This document shows positions 1-11,482 of a DNA stretch of 60,000 nt, in pieces. Made by a program: the position numbers and the translations under genes. A model generated the notes under the pieces. That model was not told where the DNA came from, made no database searches, and saw only the letters and a program-made list of their open reading frames with translations. Every line of letters begins with the position of its first letter. Positions within the stretch are counted from its first letter, which is position 1. The DNA comes from Tubiluchus corallicola (lineage: Eukaryota > Priapulida > Priapulimorpha > Priapulimorphida > Tubiluchidae): the NCBI GenBank assembly GCA_030141605.1, contig JAQGDQ010000042.1, positions 312,001-372,000 of the forward strand, written 5' to 3'.

Positions 1-393
1 TTCTCGTAATAGTAATCGTAACTTATGGAGATTAAATTCACACTCATTTTTTTGAAAAGTGATTTATACTGTGAGGAAATTTCTGCTTTACAGAATTTAC
101 ATGAACTCCTTAATAGGCTGTGGCTAATTTGTTATTTTACTATGTTAGAATCAAAATTGATTTTTGAGTAAAAATCAACTATATGTCCTATTAAAATTTG
201 TGATAACAATTTTAAATAATGTATTTATCAGTTAAATATTATATTCGATTTTATCGATGTTACCTAATCAAATTGGTTACTGGCATCATTAGTTATACTT
301 CTTAAACTTGTTTGGTTTCTTTACTTCTGTTTTGTTTTCAGAAGTGTAAAAAAAATTCAAACGTTTCAGCTAATTTGTGTTATAATGCTTTAG
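1..393 (+). other. Sodium channel intron (3' part)
   Basis: AT-rich sequence ending in a splice acceptor at 391-393. No other feature seen. The intron starts upstream of the window. Confidence 0.8.
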
Positions 394-666
394 GTCGTGG
401 TCAATGCGTTGATTGGTGCTATTCCCTCCATAGCCAACGTTTTTCTCGTATGCATCGTCTTTTGGCTGATTTTTTGCATAATGGGTGTTAATTTTTTCGG
501 TGGAAAGTATTATAAATGTGTGGATGCGAACAAAGTTACACTTCCAGTCGATGTCGTTCATAACAAGACACAATGCGAAAGTATGAAAGAGTTGAATTAC
601 ACGTGGTTAAATTCAGATATCAATTTTGATAATGTGGGGAATGCATACCTGGCTCTATTTCAAGTG
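394..666 (+). CDS. Nav1: Sodium channel exon: domain III S5 and pore turret
   Basis: Begins after a TTTAG acceptor and ends before GTAAGT, phase 0. It encodes the end of the III S4-S5 linker, S5 ([19 protein letters not shown]) and an extracellular turret with NKT and NYT glycosylation sequons and two cysteines, ending at LFQV just before the selectivity filter. Confidence 0.93.
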
Positions 667-3600
667 GTAAGTAATATTGTTTAATATCTAGGTATACCAC
701 AAGTTTCTGGGTGAATGTTGTTATGTGAGCAACAAATTATTGCAAACTGGTTGAACTTATTTGCATGTCAACTGCAGATCATGATCATTGTTAAATAACC
801 ATATAGTTTTTGCCAACAGTCACAAGTTTATTAGGATATAGTAACAATCAGATTGAAACAGTAAAAACAATTACACCTTCTACTGTCATAGCAAAGGAGT
901 GAATTTAAATGTCTTGAATTAATCAATTTCAATTTAAACTCAATTAAAATAATGTGATTTAAATACTGTTCTGTTTAAAACTGTAATACTTAAGTCTCCA
1001 CTGTCAAAATTGTCTTTCAGCAAGCCGCAGTATGGGTACTCTTCATTATGCTCTAATAGTCATTTTTGTTTTCTCAGTTTTAGAATTTTCATATGTTGCA
1101 AAAACGGTTGTTTGTGTAACTCAGTGAGTATCACTCAAAAAGTGCCATTTGTTTTTTTCTAGGCTACATATAAAGGATGGGTTCCAATTATGTATGATGC
1201 CATCGACTCCACTGATGTAAGCCTTATATTTTAAGTTCAATTTCAGACAAAAGCATCCATGCAATTAGTTGCACACAGTAAATGATAAAAGATAAATGAG
1301 AGTTAGTAGATAAAATTTATTAATAAATTAAAACAATTATGTACATAGATGAAGCATAACACATAAGCCTGCATATTTAAGTACATCTGAGAGAGTTCTG
1401 CTATACAAGAATTCTACACATAATATATCCTTCTGTCTGCTGTAAGGTTTAGAGGTACGATACACATCAGACACCCTGAAGCATATCAGATAGGCATCAT
1501 CGCACATTTGAAGATGCGATTTTAAGAAAAATGAACATTTCCTTAGCAAAACATCAAAATAAGGGATAGCAACATTCACTGTCATTTGCCTTGCACTACA
1601 ATGACAAGGCAGAAAAAGTAATTTCCTCATATATTTGTGTGCTTGCAAACCAAAACCGTCCATAAGTGGGCATAGTTAAAAAATACACCAAAAATTTGGT
1701 CAATTGTAAATTTTCGTGTTTTTCAAAAAAACAAATGCTAAATACATTTGACTTTTATATTCTAGCATCAAATTATCAAGAAAATGTACAAAAAATACTA
1801 AAAATCTAATTTTGTAGCCCCATATCCACTTTTCTGGCTAGAAACTAGTACTACAGTTGTAAAAAGCTTGGAAATTTTCAAACTCTCATCGAATTAGTCA
1901 TTTTGATTCCGGTTTTTTCTATTGCCAAGCCTTGATCTTCGTCAGGAACAGCCATCTGCTGGATTTAAATGTAACTTCATTGTGCTCTTGTGATGTCTGT
2001 AGCAACCAACATTTGTGCGGTTACTAAGTGTTTTGTAGAAGTGCGACAAAAACAATGGCTAACTTTAACAGCTATTTTCTCAAGGTTAAGTTTTTCAGTG
2101 AGTAGCGTGCATCTCAACTTCAATGTGGATTATCTCAGCTTAGAAATAACATAGAGCGATGACCTTGGTATGAAAATGATCCTCATGAAATGGAGATTCA
2201 AGATATGTGAATGACTATAAATGCTTAATTGCCGATTGGACGATTTTCCTACATGCAAGCACACATTTGATATATATGACTTTAACTTGAATTATTAAAT
2301 TAGTGATTATTATAATTATTGTGCATTAAGCTGTGAGGCAGAGAAACAAGTATATTTGTTTCAAAACAAAAAGTTTAGACAGGAGGATCTAGACAATGCC
2401 TAATTGCACATTATTTTATTTTTATAGGTTAATCTGCAGCCAAAAATGGATAACGAAGTAAAGATGTACCTGTACTTTGTTATCTTCATCATCTTCGGAT
2501 CGTTTTTCACGCTCAATCTTTTCATTGGTGTCATCATTGATAATTTTAATGCACAAAAGAAAAAGATGGGTACAATATATGCACCACTCTGGTGCAGGTT
2601 TTTGCTTTTTAGCTGTCAGTTCTTAGGGTAAAGTGTAAAAACAAAATGACTTGGAATTGTGTTCACCGACTTGAAGATAAAATCTTGATAAACAGTAATA
2701 ATTTTTAAATCAGAATATTTCGTTAGAATTTTCATTGATTGTGCAACATTTATAACATTATTATGAAAGAAAGCACGCAGTGAAACGTCTATTCTTTCCA
2801 GTTTTTTAGCATTGAAACATGACATCAGATTTTTTTTGGTTAAAAAATCCATTTTAATGTATGTTTTGTCGGATAACAATAATAATCTGCTTTATCAATT
2901 CGCTTTTAATATCAAAACCATTCAATATTGTTGTTAAAAACGATAGTGTTTAATACCAGTGATTTAATTTTAGCACCGGAAAAAATCAATAACAAATAAA
3001 TTAAAAATTCCAGGTTATTTCTTCACATAAACTTTTGCGTTGCCTAGCCATTGTATTTGCATGTAATTTTGGGAAGACATGCGCAATAGTTTCCCTGTGA
3101 AACCAAGCTTCACGTAATCCTTGCTAAACTTGTATACCTGAATACTACTTAAAAACAAAATGTTACCTATAATATTTCTGACAAAACTTAAAAGAAGAAT
3201 GAGAAACGGGTCAATGTAACAGACATCACGTTGTAACTTTTCATGCTAATGGATTTGTCTCACCGTTCGAAAAAATAAAAATATCGGTTATTTTGTGCTG
3301 TTTTTCGAATTGAAGCTTGGTGGTTAGGTGCACGTACGTCGTTTTGTGACATAGTTAGAGCAGATGAGTGAAATAGAAATAACAAACAACATCAGTGTAC
3401 ACAAGAACTTACTCTGTTGAAAGTAGTAAAATGGTGATGATTTAACTGAGAAATGTACAACTGTTAAACATTTCTAAGAAATCAAGTTTATAAATGCATG
3501 AAAGCAATAAGAAATTAGAAAATCAGAAAGATTTTAGCACCACCATTGCGACACGAACCCAAAACCTTTTGCTTTCAGGGCAGCTATGCACAGAAATTTG

Positions 3601-6600
3601 TTGCTAAATTTTCACGTTTTGAAAAATTGCGATGCTTAAACTTACTTAGTTAAAATCACATTGAGAAAATAAACTACTTCTTTACATCATACAAATCGAG
3701 TAAGCTTAATTTATATTTAAAACTGAGTATTGTCTAATATATGAACTAAAAGCTGTTAATGCTTATGGGTCGACTGTTAGTCAAAATTTAAACATTTCGC
3801 TATGTTTGGCTATATTGTTTGTCTGTTAGGCTAGCAGCACAAGCTATTTACAATTTATTTCAACTTCTTTTGTATTTCCAATGTGTCACCATTTTACTAA
3901 ACCAAAATTGATTTGTAGTCGTATTCCTGAAGCGATTATGGTGGAATAAAGTACTACAAGTTAGTTTCACATTGCCAGCTACAGTACTAAGCAATAAACA
4001 AACATCAGCGAAGGCAGGTTATAGAGAAGGTGCTTTGCATTTTTAATATCTTTTTCGTGTACATTTACATGCGTCATTCAGAAATGTACATGAATTCAGC
4101 GTTTTAAATCACACAAACATTTCTGCTGGAAACTTTGCTTGTTTGTGCTGATAGGTTATATTGTCAGTGGCTGTAAATACGTAGCCGTTAATTACGAATT
4201 TTGTTTTATTACCAGTACATCAGGAAAATGTTTCTAGCAAAGAAATGTTTCACTTAACTTACTTTTTTCGTCAATATACACTTTTGTAAATTTTTTTGGG
4301 TTGCATGGTTGATTGCTACGGTTTTGACTGAAGTAATAGCATCTGATCACATTTTAAATATGAATTCATTTTTTTTCTAGTGCTATAATTCATCTTAACG
4401 TGGCCAAGGAATTAAATCCAAATTACTAACATTGACTTTAAATCAAAATTTATTTTACTTATTGTGCATATACAGCTTCTAGTAATGATTCTGGAGGATA
4501 ACTAATTTGTGTTTTGTAGAAAAATATAATTTTTTGAAAAGCGATAACCCATTTTCATCAGTATGATTGAGTTTGGATTTATTGTTCAAGACAAGACAAC
4601 TGAAATATCTTTTCAAATCCGTACAACGGTCCCCTTGAGTTATGCGTTTCCTTGTTTGCTGTTCTAGAGCTGCAATGAAAATGTTACATTATTTGCCAAA
4701 TTCTAATGTTTTCTTAGTTTCAAGAAAGCTTTACAAACTGAAAATGGTGTGCTATAATGTTGTACTGTTTCTTTACGCAGGGGGAAATTTAGAGTTGTTT
4801 ATGACGGAAGATCAGAAGAAATACTACAAGGCAATGAAAAAGTTGGGATCGAAGAAGCCAGGAAAACCAATTCCCCGTCCAAAAGTAAGACATTGTATAA
4901 AATACGGAAAATTGATCTGAAAATAAAAAAGAAAAAATTTGACACGTCTGATGCTATGGTTTTGTTGAAATCATTAGAATGTCAGCTCGCTGCATGAAAT
5001 TTAGAGACCTTCTGTACCTTTTAGAAATTTGTGTGGGCGGCTGATGGAGGAGATATTTTATAGACCTGCTTTACAGGTCTTCCATTTTTACCTCCAAAAT
5101 GGGAAAGAGGTGATAAGATTAAACTCACCTAGCTTATAGTGTTAGTTGAATACACACTGCAAACAAATTCTTGTTGTAGTGACAAGGTCAAGGCATTAGG
5201 TTGAATGGTTGCATTATTTGCAGGGATGCTTAATTAATCAACACTGGGCTTAGCTAATAAACGTTTGCGTTACCGCCAAGAATACTGGTTCTGGGTATAT
5301 TTGTCTGCCTTTTTTGTATCATTAAAAGAAGATATCGGTACATGCAAACTTAACTAAGGTGCCTTTGCCAACTCAAAACATATAAAATGCAGAGGATTAT
5401 TGTCCTTGATATCAAGCTAGATTTCAATCTTGCCTCAGCCGTAAGATAAAACCAATATGAAAAATCTTCTGTATTTAGTATTGATGATAATGAATTTTGA
5501 TTTCAAAAAAATGCTGCAAAATTATTTATATTGTGACATGCATAAACTTTTACATTAGTTATTATTACTGTCAAATTACTTTTTATTTCAGTTCAGAATA
5601 CAGCAATACTTCTTCGATTTGACCACTTCGCAGAAGTTCGACATTATTATAATGATAGTGATTTGCTTGAATATGGTCACAATGTGTATTGAACATCATA
5701 ATCAATCAGAAATGGTCAACAAGAGCCTTTATTATATCAATCTGGCATTTATTGGCATATTCACTTTAGAGTGTGTGCTGAAATTACTCGGTTTACGATT
5801 CTATTATTTCAAACAGCCGTGGAACGTGTTTGATTTTGTTGTCGTTGTCTTGTCTATTGCAGGTAAGGATTCTTGGCTATATATAGTAACCAGTGGCTAA
5901 ATTGTTTATTTTTTAATGAGATGCAACAGTTTTTGGAGGTGTTAACAAGTAAACATACAAACAAGTACTAATTCAAAGACTGTTTTTGTACTATAGTGAT
6001 TTACAAAATGAACGAATAGACTGGCTATCGTTGTCAGCACTGTTAAATGATACTGTTAAAATAAAAATACAGTAAGTGCCGCTTCACAGACTCACTTAGG
6101 GATGAAGGTGTTTTGACCCAATTAATGGACTGAATCTATTATCTGACCTGTGTAGCACTACTACTATAGCAGTATGAGTCATCACGCATCAGCCTAGCAT
6201 GCCCCGCAAAGGCTTAAACTGGTGGGACATGATGAGCTTGAGCTACAGCTGGTGATGATTATGTTTCTCCTTTGAAAAGCAGTTGGTGGTGCTCCTGTGA
6301 AAAGCAGCGAGAACTTCAAAAGCAAACTGCTAGGCAAATGATTAAGTTTAGCTTCGAGAAACAACAAGGTTAATTGCAGTGGACGAGAGTAGGTAACAGA
6401 TCCAAAGCAAAACTGATAAACGCACCTGGTTTACAAACAATACCGTACTTAACATGTTTGTTTATATGTACATCGTGGTGCACAAAACCGAATTAAAGAT
6501 GACATAAAAACGTTAATAAAAGCTCTCATCACACAAAAGTATCTTATTTTAAGTACATGAAGCAAAAATATTAAGTCAATTATACAGCGTTATTTGATTT

Positions 6601-8200
6601 TCGACAATTTTTATGTACATGAATAGGAGCGGCTCATACCAGACATTTATGAGTCAATTAAGCGACTAAATCTATGAACTGTGAGTCTAATAAATGGCAC
6701 CTACCTTAATGAGATACAATTATTAGATAAATTCTTGCCAACTTTTCATACTGCGGAATCTACTTCATAATAAATTTACTGTACTAAGTCCAACAGTGAT
6801 ATATATTATGCACATAGTGTCTTACAATAAAGTCCATAATGAACGTATACTACAGTTCGCATAATTTGAACTGGGCTTGGAGGAGTCCTCGACATGTTTC
6901 TTGTGAACCACCTTCACTGTAGTTATGGAAAGCTCAGGACCCTTCCTGACTGCTATCCTTAGGGATTATATTTTTATAGATTTTAAGTATTTTTATGCTG
7001 CGATTAAAACCCTGTTATAGTTGTCTTCTGATAAGTATGCTTTAATTATTACATCGTTCTCTTTCAGGTCTTTTGTTATCAGATATTATTGAAAAGTACT
7101 TTGTCTCGCCGACTCTTCTTCGCGTTATTCGTGTAGCACGCATTGGACGTATTCTACGGTTAATCAAAGGAGCACAAGGCATTAGAACTTTACTATTTGC
7201 TCTTGCCGTATCAATTCCTGCACTGTTTAATATTGCCATGTTACTGTTTCTTGTTATGTTCATCTTCAGTACTTTAGGCATGGGCTTTTTCCTCGACACG
7301 AAACCAATGTACGGACTAGATGATATTTTAAATTTTCAAACATTTGGCCGTAGTATGATAGTGCTGTTTGAAATATCAACGTCAGCAGGATGGGACGGCG
7401 TGTTGGCAGGTCTTTCTATTCAGCCAGATGAATGCCACATAGAAGACATAATTGTAGGAAATAAAACTGAATATGGAAACTGTGGTAATCCTTCTGTAGC
7501 TGTAGTGTTCCTGGTGACCTACCTAGTCATCACATTTTTGATAGTTGTAAACATGTATATTGCTGTGATATTGGAGAACTTCTCCCAGGCACAGGAAGAT
7601 GTGCAAGAGGGACTCACAGAGGATGACTTCGACATGTATTACGAAAAGTGGGAAAAGTGGGACGAAAAGGGAACCCATTATATTTCACTTGATTTGCTTT
7701 GTGATTTTGTTGATCAGTTAGAAGATCCGCTGCGCGTCCCAAAGCCGAACAAGATCAAGTTGATAATGATGAACATTCCGATATGTGCTGACGACAAAGT
7801 CCATTGTGTAGATATTTTAGACGCGCTAACTAAAAACTTCCTAGGCACAACCGGTGATTTAGGAGATGTGCCGATGGAGGAAGAAGGCGCGATCGCCAAA
7901 AAAGGTGAAAATTATGAACCAGTAAGTACCTTACTGGAAAGGCAGCAACAGGTAGTTGCAGCTCGGATAATACAACGTGCCTGGCGTAAGCATAAATGGC
8001 GAGAGACGGGCGAAGGCCCTTCTCGATGTACTTCACCTACAGGTGCTGTGCCACGCAGTGTGAGTCGACTAAGTCGAAGGAGTAAAGCTAGTATCAAATC
8101 CAGCCTATCTGCTTCCAAACCTAGTGATGTCAGAGGTTCAAGACATAGTCTACTGAGTGTTAGAGATATAACCCTCAAACCTACAGAAGACCAGAAGTAG
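394..8200 (+). CDS. Nav1: Voltage-gated sodium channel alpha subunit, 3' part (partial gene)
   Basis: Pore-forming subunit of a voltage-gated Na+ channel in the plasma membrane of excitable cells. Six exons (394-666, 1163-1216, 2428-2569, 4781-4884, 5592-5862, 7068-8200) join in consistent phases to 658 codons plus stop, covering domain III S5 and pore, III S6, the III-IV linker, all of domain IV and the C-terminus; earlier exons lie upstream of the window. Visible hallmarks are the selectivity Lys in the domain III pore (TYKGW), Ala in the domain IV pore (TSAGWDG), the fast-inactivation particle (LFM in place of IFM or MFM), the regularly spaced arginines of IV-S4 ([16 protein letters not shown]), and a C-terminal IQ motif ([11 protein letters not shown]) for calmodulin. 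The [10 protein letters not shown] stretch after IV-S6 is like invertebrate para/Nav1 channels rather than vertebrate ones. Calcium channels are excluded because they have Glu or Asp at the domain III and IV filter positions. Confidence 0.96.
667..1162 (+). other. Sodium channel intron
   Basis: GTAAGT...CTAG intron splitting the domain III pore just before the selectivity filter. AT-rich; nothing else recognised. Confidence 0.85.
1163..1216 (+). CDS. Nav1: Sodium channel exon: domain III selectivity filter (54 nt)
   Basis: An 18-codon exon between a TTCTAG acceptor and a GTAAGC donor, phase 0 on both sides. It encodes [18 protein letters not shown]. The filter Lys codon is at 1172-1174. The two residues after KGW are Val and Pro, where vertebrate Nav1.4 has Met and Asp. 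Confidence 0.93.
1337..1663 (-). mobile_element. Possible LINE reverse-transcriptase C-terminal fragment
   Basis: A 108-codon antisense frame inside an intron. Its pattern ([20 protein letters not shown], then [14 protein letters not shown], then [10 protein letters not shown]) resembles the region downstream of the RT domain in CR1/L2/Jockey-type LINEs, where short hydrophobic and R/N/P motifs precede the stop. No catalytic YxDD is present because only the 3' end would be retained. Recognition is by pattern only. Confidence 0.4.
1949..1962 (-). promoter_or_regulatory. CTCF-like motif in a sodium channel intron
   Basis: The minus strand reads CCAGCAGATGGCTG, one mismatch from the bilaterian CTCF consensus. 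Confidence 0.3.
2428..2569 (+). CDS. Nav1: Sodium channel exon: domain III S6
   Basis: Follows TTTATAG and ends phase 1 before GTACAA. It encodes the III-S6 helix ([19 protein letters not shown]) and the start of the cytoplasmic III-IV linker ([12 protein letters not shown]). The open frame running on to 2631 is intron. Confidence 0.93.
2570..4780 (+). other. Sodium channel intron
   Basis: A 2.2-kb intron (GTACAA donor, GCAG acceptor). It contains a tRNA-like B-box fragment on the minus strand near 3550; otherwise AT-rich, with short antisense frames judged spurious. Confidence 0.8.
3535..3595 (-). repeat. SINE-like fragment with B-box
   Basis: The minus strand reads GCAAAAGGTTTTGGGTTCGT. 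The GGGTTCGTGTC core (complement of 3550-3560) resembles the RNA polymerase III B-box. Similar sequence recurs near 13912, 46165 and 55484 with a similar AG-rich leader, suggesting a dispersed tRNA-derived family. Confidence 0.3.
4781..4884 (+). CDS. Nav1: Sodium channel exon: III-IV linker, inactivation gate
   Basis: Acceptor TTTACGCAG, phase 1 in; donor GTAAGA, phase 0 out. It encodes [19 protein letters not shown] and the conserved basic [13 protein letters not shown] stretch. The hydrophobic latch is LFM at 4795-4803. The open frame upstream of 4781 back to 4642 is intronic. Confidence 0.94.
4885..5591 (+). other. Sodium channel intron
   Basis: GTAAGA donor, TTTCAG acceptor. No recognisable embedded gene or repeat. 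Confidence 0.85.
5592..5862 (+). CDS. Nav1: Sodium channel exon: domain IV S1-S3
   Basis: Acceptor TTTATTTCAG, phase 0; donor GTAAGG, phase 1. It starts [17 protein letters not shown] and encodes IV-S1 ([19 protein letters not shown]), S2 ([19 protein letters not shown]) and S3 ([15 protein letters not shown]), with the S2 and S3 acidic residues expected of a voltage sensor. Confidence 0.94.
5863..7067 (+). other. Sodium channel intron
   Basis: GTAAGG donor, CTTTCAG acceptor. The part from about 6060 to 6420 is visibly richer in G and C than its surroundings and may be a decayed repeat, but I see no domain or inverted terminus. Confidence 0.8.
7068..8200 (+). CDS. Nav1: Sodium channel terminal exon: IV S4-S6 and C-terminus
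   Basis: Acceptor CTTTCAG, phase 1; stop TAG at 8198-8200. It encodes the IV-S4 voltage sensor, S5, the pore with filter Ala (GCA at 7385-7387), S6, an EF-hand-like region, the IQ motif (about 7969-8001) and a Ser/Arg-rich tail. All of this lies in one large uninterrupted exon, as the last exon of vertebrate SCN genes also does. An internal CCAGTAAGT at about 7918 resembles a donor, but the frame stays open and the IQ motif follows, so I treat it as exonic. Confidence 0.96.
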
Positions 8201-10699
8201 GCGTTGGCGGTTTACCCACTGAACTACTTTATGGTCTGATGAACACTACTGGCATTACTGACAATCATAGTGCCGTGCCAGCCACCTTGTGGTCAATTCT
8301 GTGAAACACGCAAGTGCAAAACACTATGGTGATAAGTAAACTTCATTATTGTGGTTTACAATGAAATTCTAGAATGTTGCCCAGCAGTTACAACTTGTCA
8401 GCGAATTCTAAATACCTAATTGTTCAATTTTTACCTTAATTCTATTTAGTATCGAATCTTTAATTGTTTGGTGATTACTCTGAAGAAGGAGTTGGGAATC
8501 ATGATGTGCTCAAAGTAGCGAATTTCTGTCGCAATTTTGTCTTCTTACATGTGTGATTGTGTGTAAAAACCTTTTTACCATTGTTCTCTTTGTAAATTAC
8601 TCTTCTGCATGAGATATTGGCTTTTGTATTTTTTCCTGTCATGCAAGTTCATACTTGGCTTTATCATTTAGCATTAACACGTAAAGTATTTTAACCTTTT
8701 CCTAATGTGAGCTCTCTTTTTCTCCTTTTTCCGTGATGTACAACTCTACCTTTGTAGTACCAGTGATAATTTCACCATCTACGCATTTGGTGACCAATGC
8801 AATAGAAGTTTTTTATTATTTGTTATTAGTAAGAGTTAACTAATCTGTGAGTTTTTTTGTATGTTCAAAATCCCATGCTAGAATTGTTTATGTTTTGGCA
8901 GAACTAATCTCGTACCAGTTACTATATAAAATCTAGTAAGAATTGTCCAGTGTTTCACTTTACTTCAAACATTAGCGTATCTTTTGCTAGAACTCCTTGT
9001 CTTGTAAGTCGTCTACAATTGACTGTAAATTAGTAGTTTCCTTTAAACGTTTTCGTGATTACAAGTCTTTCGTAATATTTGCTACTCTGTGTGTAGCATT
9101 AAATTTTTTATTTGAATCCAATATGGTCTTCTTGCTCCCAGCTTTTTAAATGGTAATAATTAGGTATTACCATTTGTGGTATTTAAAAAGCCTTTTTTCA
9201 TTCTTAGAATCCTGCAGATTTGGCCACACTCTGACAAATCATTGAACTTGTATTCGTCATTATATTTGAAAAATGGCTACCTCTAAGACAGATTCTTTAG
9301 GTGTTGTTTGATTACTTCTAGGGAAACATAACAGCTAACTAGCCTATTATGATACATTGATCAGCTTTTTGCAGTCTTGTAAGTGTATTAATTCAATAAG
9401 AATTTTGTTTAGTAACAAACATGTTTAAAATATTTCGGTGGTATAAATGCATTTGCTATAAGCTTTAACTTTTATTAAGTAAAACAGTGCTTGAATTCAT
9501 GAAATGTACAAAATTAAATTCTCTATAAAGTTTAATACATTATTAAATTGCGCAGAAAACGTTTTTGACCGTGCTGAGGTATAACTGTAAACATGTAGCT
9601 GCATGCTGCGTTGTTCATTGGATAAAATCGATTTTTCACGTTGTGGTTAACCAGTCAGTTGACCGGCCATTGGATTTAATGTAACTGCAATTAACTTTAC
9701 TAATTCTTAAGCAGATTTTGACCAAATTGATAACAGTGGATTCAGTATCTAGTGTTCTCTCCAATGGTACCAATTTTACCTGCATGTACTAAGCAGTTAA
9801 TAAGGTTTTTGCTGTTACAGAACATTGATATTGCAGTTATACCTGCCATTATGTTATAAACATGAAATGCTTTTGTAAGCAAGTATGACTTCGCCAGGTT
9901 GGTGTAGAAAATCGTGTATTATTCGTCACAAGTTTTTATGCATGAATTCTACGCTTTTGTCGACTTATAATGATTAAATTATCACTTTTTATAAATTTGC
10001 ACAGATTGAATAATGTGCTTTTTCAAATTCTTGAGCACTCTTGTTGTATTTGATAATAACTATGGACATTGTTAAACATTAGTATAACTACGAGTCACTT
10101 TTTAGCTAATCGATGCAACAATGATAGTTGAGTACAATTTTCTAAATTAATGAATTAAACCTTTTTTTCTGAATTTATTAATCACCTTGTTTGAGTAATT
10201 TGCATAATTATTTCACCATCCTGTAGTTAAAATAGTTTAGCATAAATTACTATGGTGCTGCCGAGAAGTCAATGATACCGTGTTTAAAAAGGCTTGTGTT
10301 GATGCCAAAGTAAATTTGACCACCTTATACACAGACATCTTACCACCAACAAATATGCAAATTGTCACGTTATTGTACTGCCCATTAGGAGCAATATAGA
10401 TAGTGAAGTGATTTCCCAGTTTCTGTTGTAATTATATAAGCTCAGTAGTTTACTGTGTCAGTATCAGTTTTTATGAGTAATGATGAAAACCCAGTTTGTG
10501 TTTTAATAGGGGGACTGAGGATGGTGTTACAACTTGTTTCTATTGATTCTCAATGTGTACTCTTATTGTTTATGGTTTTGAGCACTTCTGTCTTCCAATA
10601 TTGTAGGCACGCACACCCAAGATAAAATTCTTGCAGTAGAATATAAATATTCTTTTGAATGCCACATCATTTACTTAATTGTTATCTTCAGATTGTAGA

Positions 10700-11265
10700 A
10701 ACTGTCACAGCATTATATGCTAGCCTAGCTTGCAGAAGTCATCTCAATACTGTTTGTAAGGTGTGCCTTGTGCAAATCATCACAGCATTGTATACAAGAA
10801 CTGTGTTGTAAATAGCATCACAGCGTTGTATACAAGGCCTATCTTGTAGAAATCATCACAGGGTTGTATACAAGAACTGTATTGTAAAAAGCATCACAGC
10901 GTTGTATACAACGTTTGTCTTGTGGAAATCATCACAGTGTTGTGTACAAGGTTTGTCTTGTAGAAACCATCACAGGGTTGTATACAAGAACTGTATTGTA
11001 AAAAGCATCACAGCGTTGTATACAACGTTTGTCTTGTAGAAATCATCACAACATCGTGTACAAGGTTTGCCTTGTAGAAATCATCACAGGGTTGTGTACA
11101 ACGTTTGTCTTGGTAGAAATCATCACAACATTGTGTACAAGGTTTGTCTTGTAGAAATCATCACAGTGTTGTGTACAAGGTTTGTCTTGTAGAAATCATC
11201 ACAGCGTTGTGTACAAGGTTTGTCTTGTAGAAATCATCACAACATTGTGTACAAAGCCTGCTTTG
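10700..11265. repeat. Minisatellite, about 38-bp unit, about 14 copies
   Basis: Tandem diverged units of the form (G)TAGAAATCATCACAG then CGTTGTGTACAAGG then TTTGTCTT. The ATCACA core recurs about every 37-38 bp, roughly 14 times by eye. Most units contain the self-complementary TTGTATACAA or TTGTGTACAA; some extend to the perfect 14-bp palindrome CGTTGTATACAACG. Confidence 0.93.
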
Positions 11266-11476
11266 TCTGTTACTCGGTTTGAAATTATGAGTTGAATAAT
11301 CCAAACTATTTGGTAGGCCGTGTAAAAAACAGTACCACGTGGAACTTTTGAAAGCAAGAAATTGTTAGTTGTTTGTAAGATAGAACTTCTAGGACAAGTG
11401 GGCAGTACCCTTTAATTGTTATAATTAGATATTAAGTTTGCTTTAGAGTTTTCGACCAAGTGCTGCATTCCTTGTT

Positions 11477-11482
11477 AATAAA
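11477..11482 (+). promoter_or_regulatory. Candidate polyadenylation signal (sodium channel)
   Basis: AATAAA, the first on the plus strand after the sodium channel stop. Use is unproven. Confidence 0.3.

Larger units (their letters stand above)
1217..2427 (+). other. Sodium channel intron with retroelement remnant
   Basis: Holds an antisense non-LTR reverse-transcriptase-like fragment (1337-1663) and a CTCF-like motif at 1949-1962. The rest is AT-rich without visible coding sequence. Confidence 0.8.
8201..11482 (+). other. Sodium channel 3' UTR and downstream sequence
   Basis: No coding frame. The first AATAAA on the plus strand after the stop is at 11477-11482, so a 3' UTR of about 3.3 kb including the minisatellite is possible, although variant signals could end it earlier. 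The 3' end is not determined. Confidence 0.4.

Noticed and set aside
4642-4780. Upstream extension of the III-IV linker exon
   Set aside because: The frame is open by chance; a canonical TTTACGCAG acceptor and the required phase place the exon start at 4781.
10700-11265. CRISPR-like array
   Set aside because: Units are contiguous with no unique spacers, and the context is a eukaryotic gene; it is a minisatellite.
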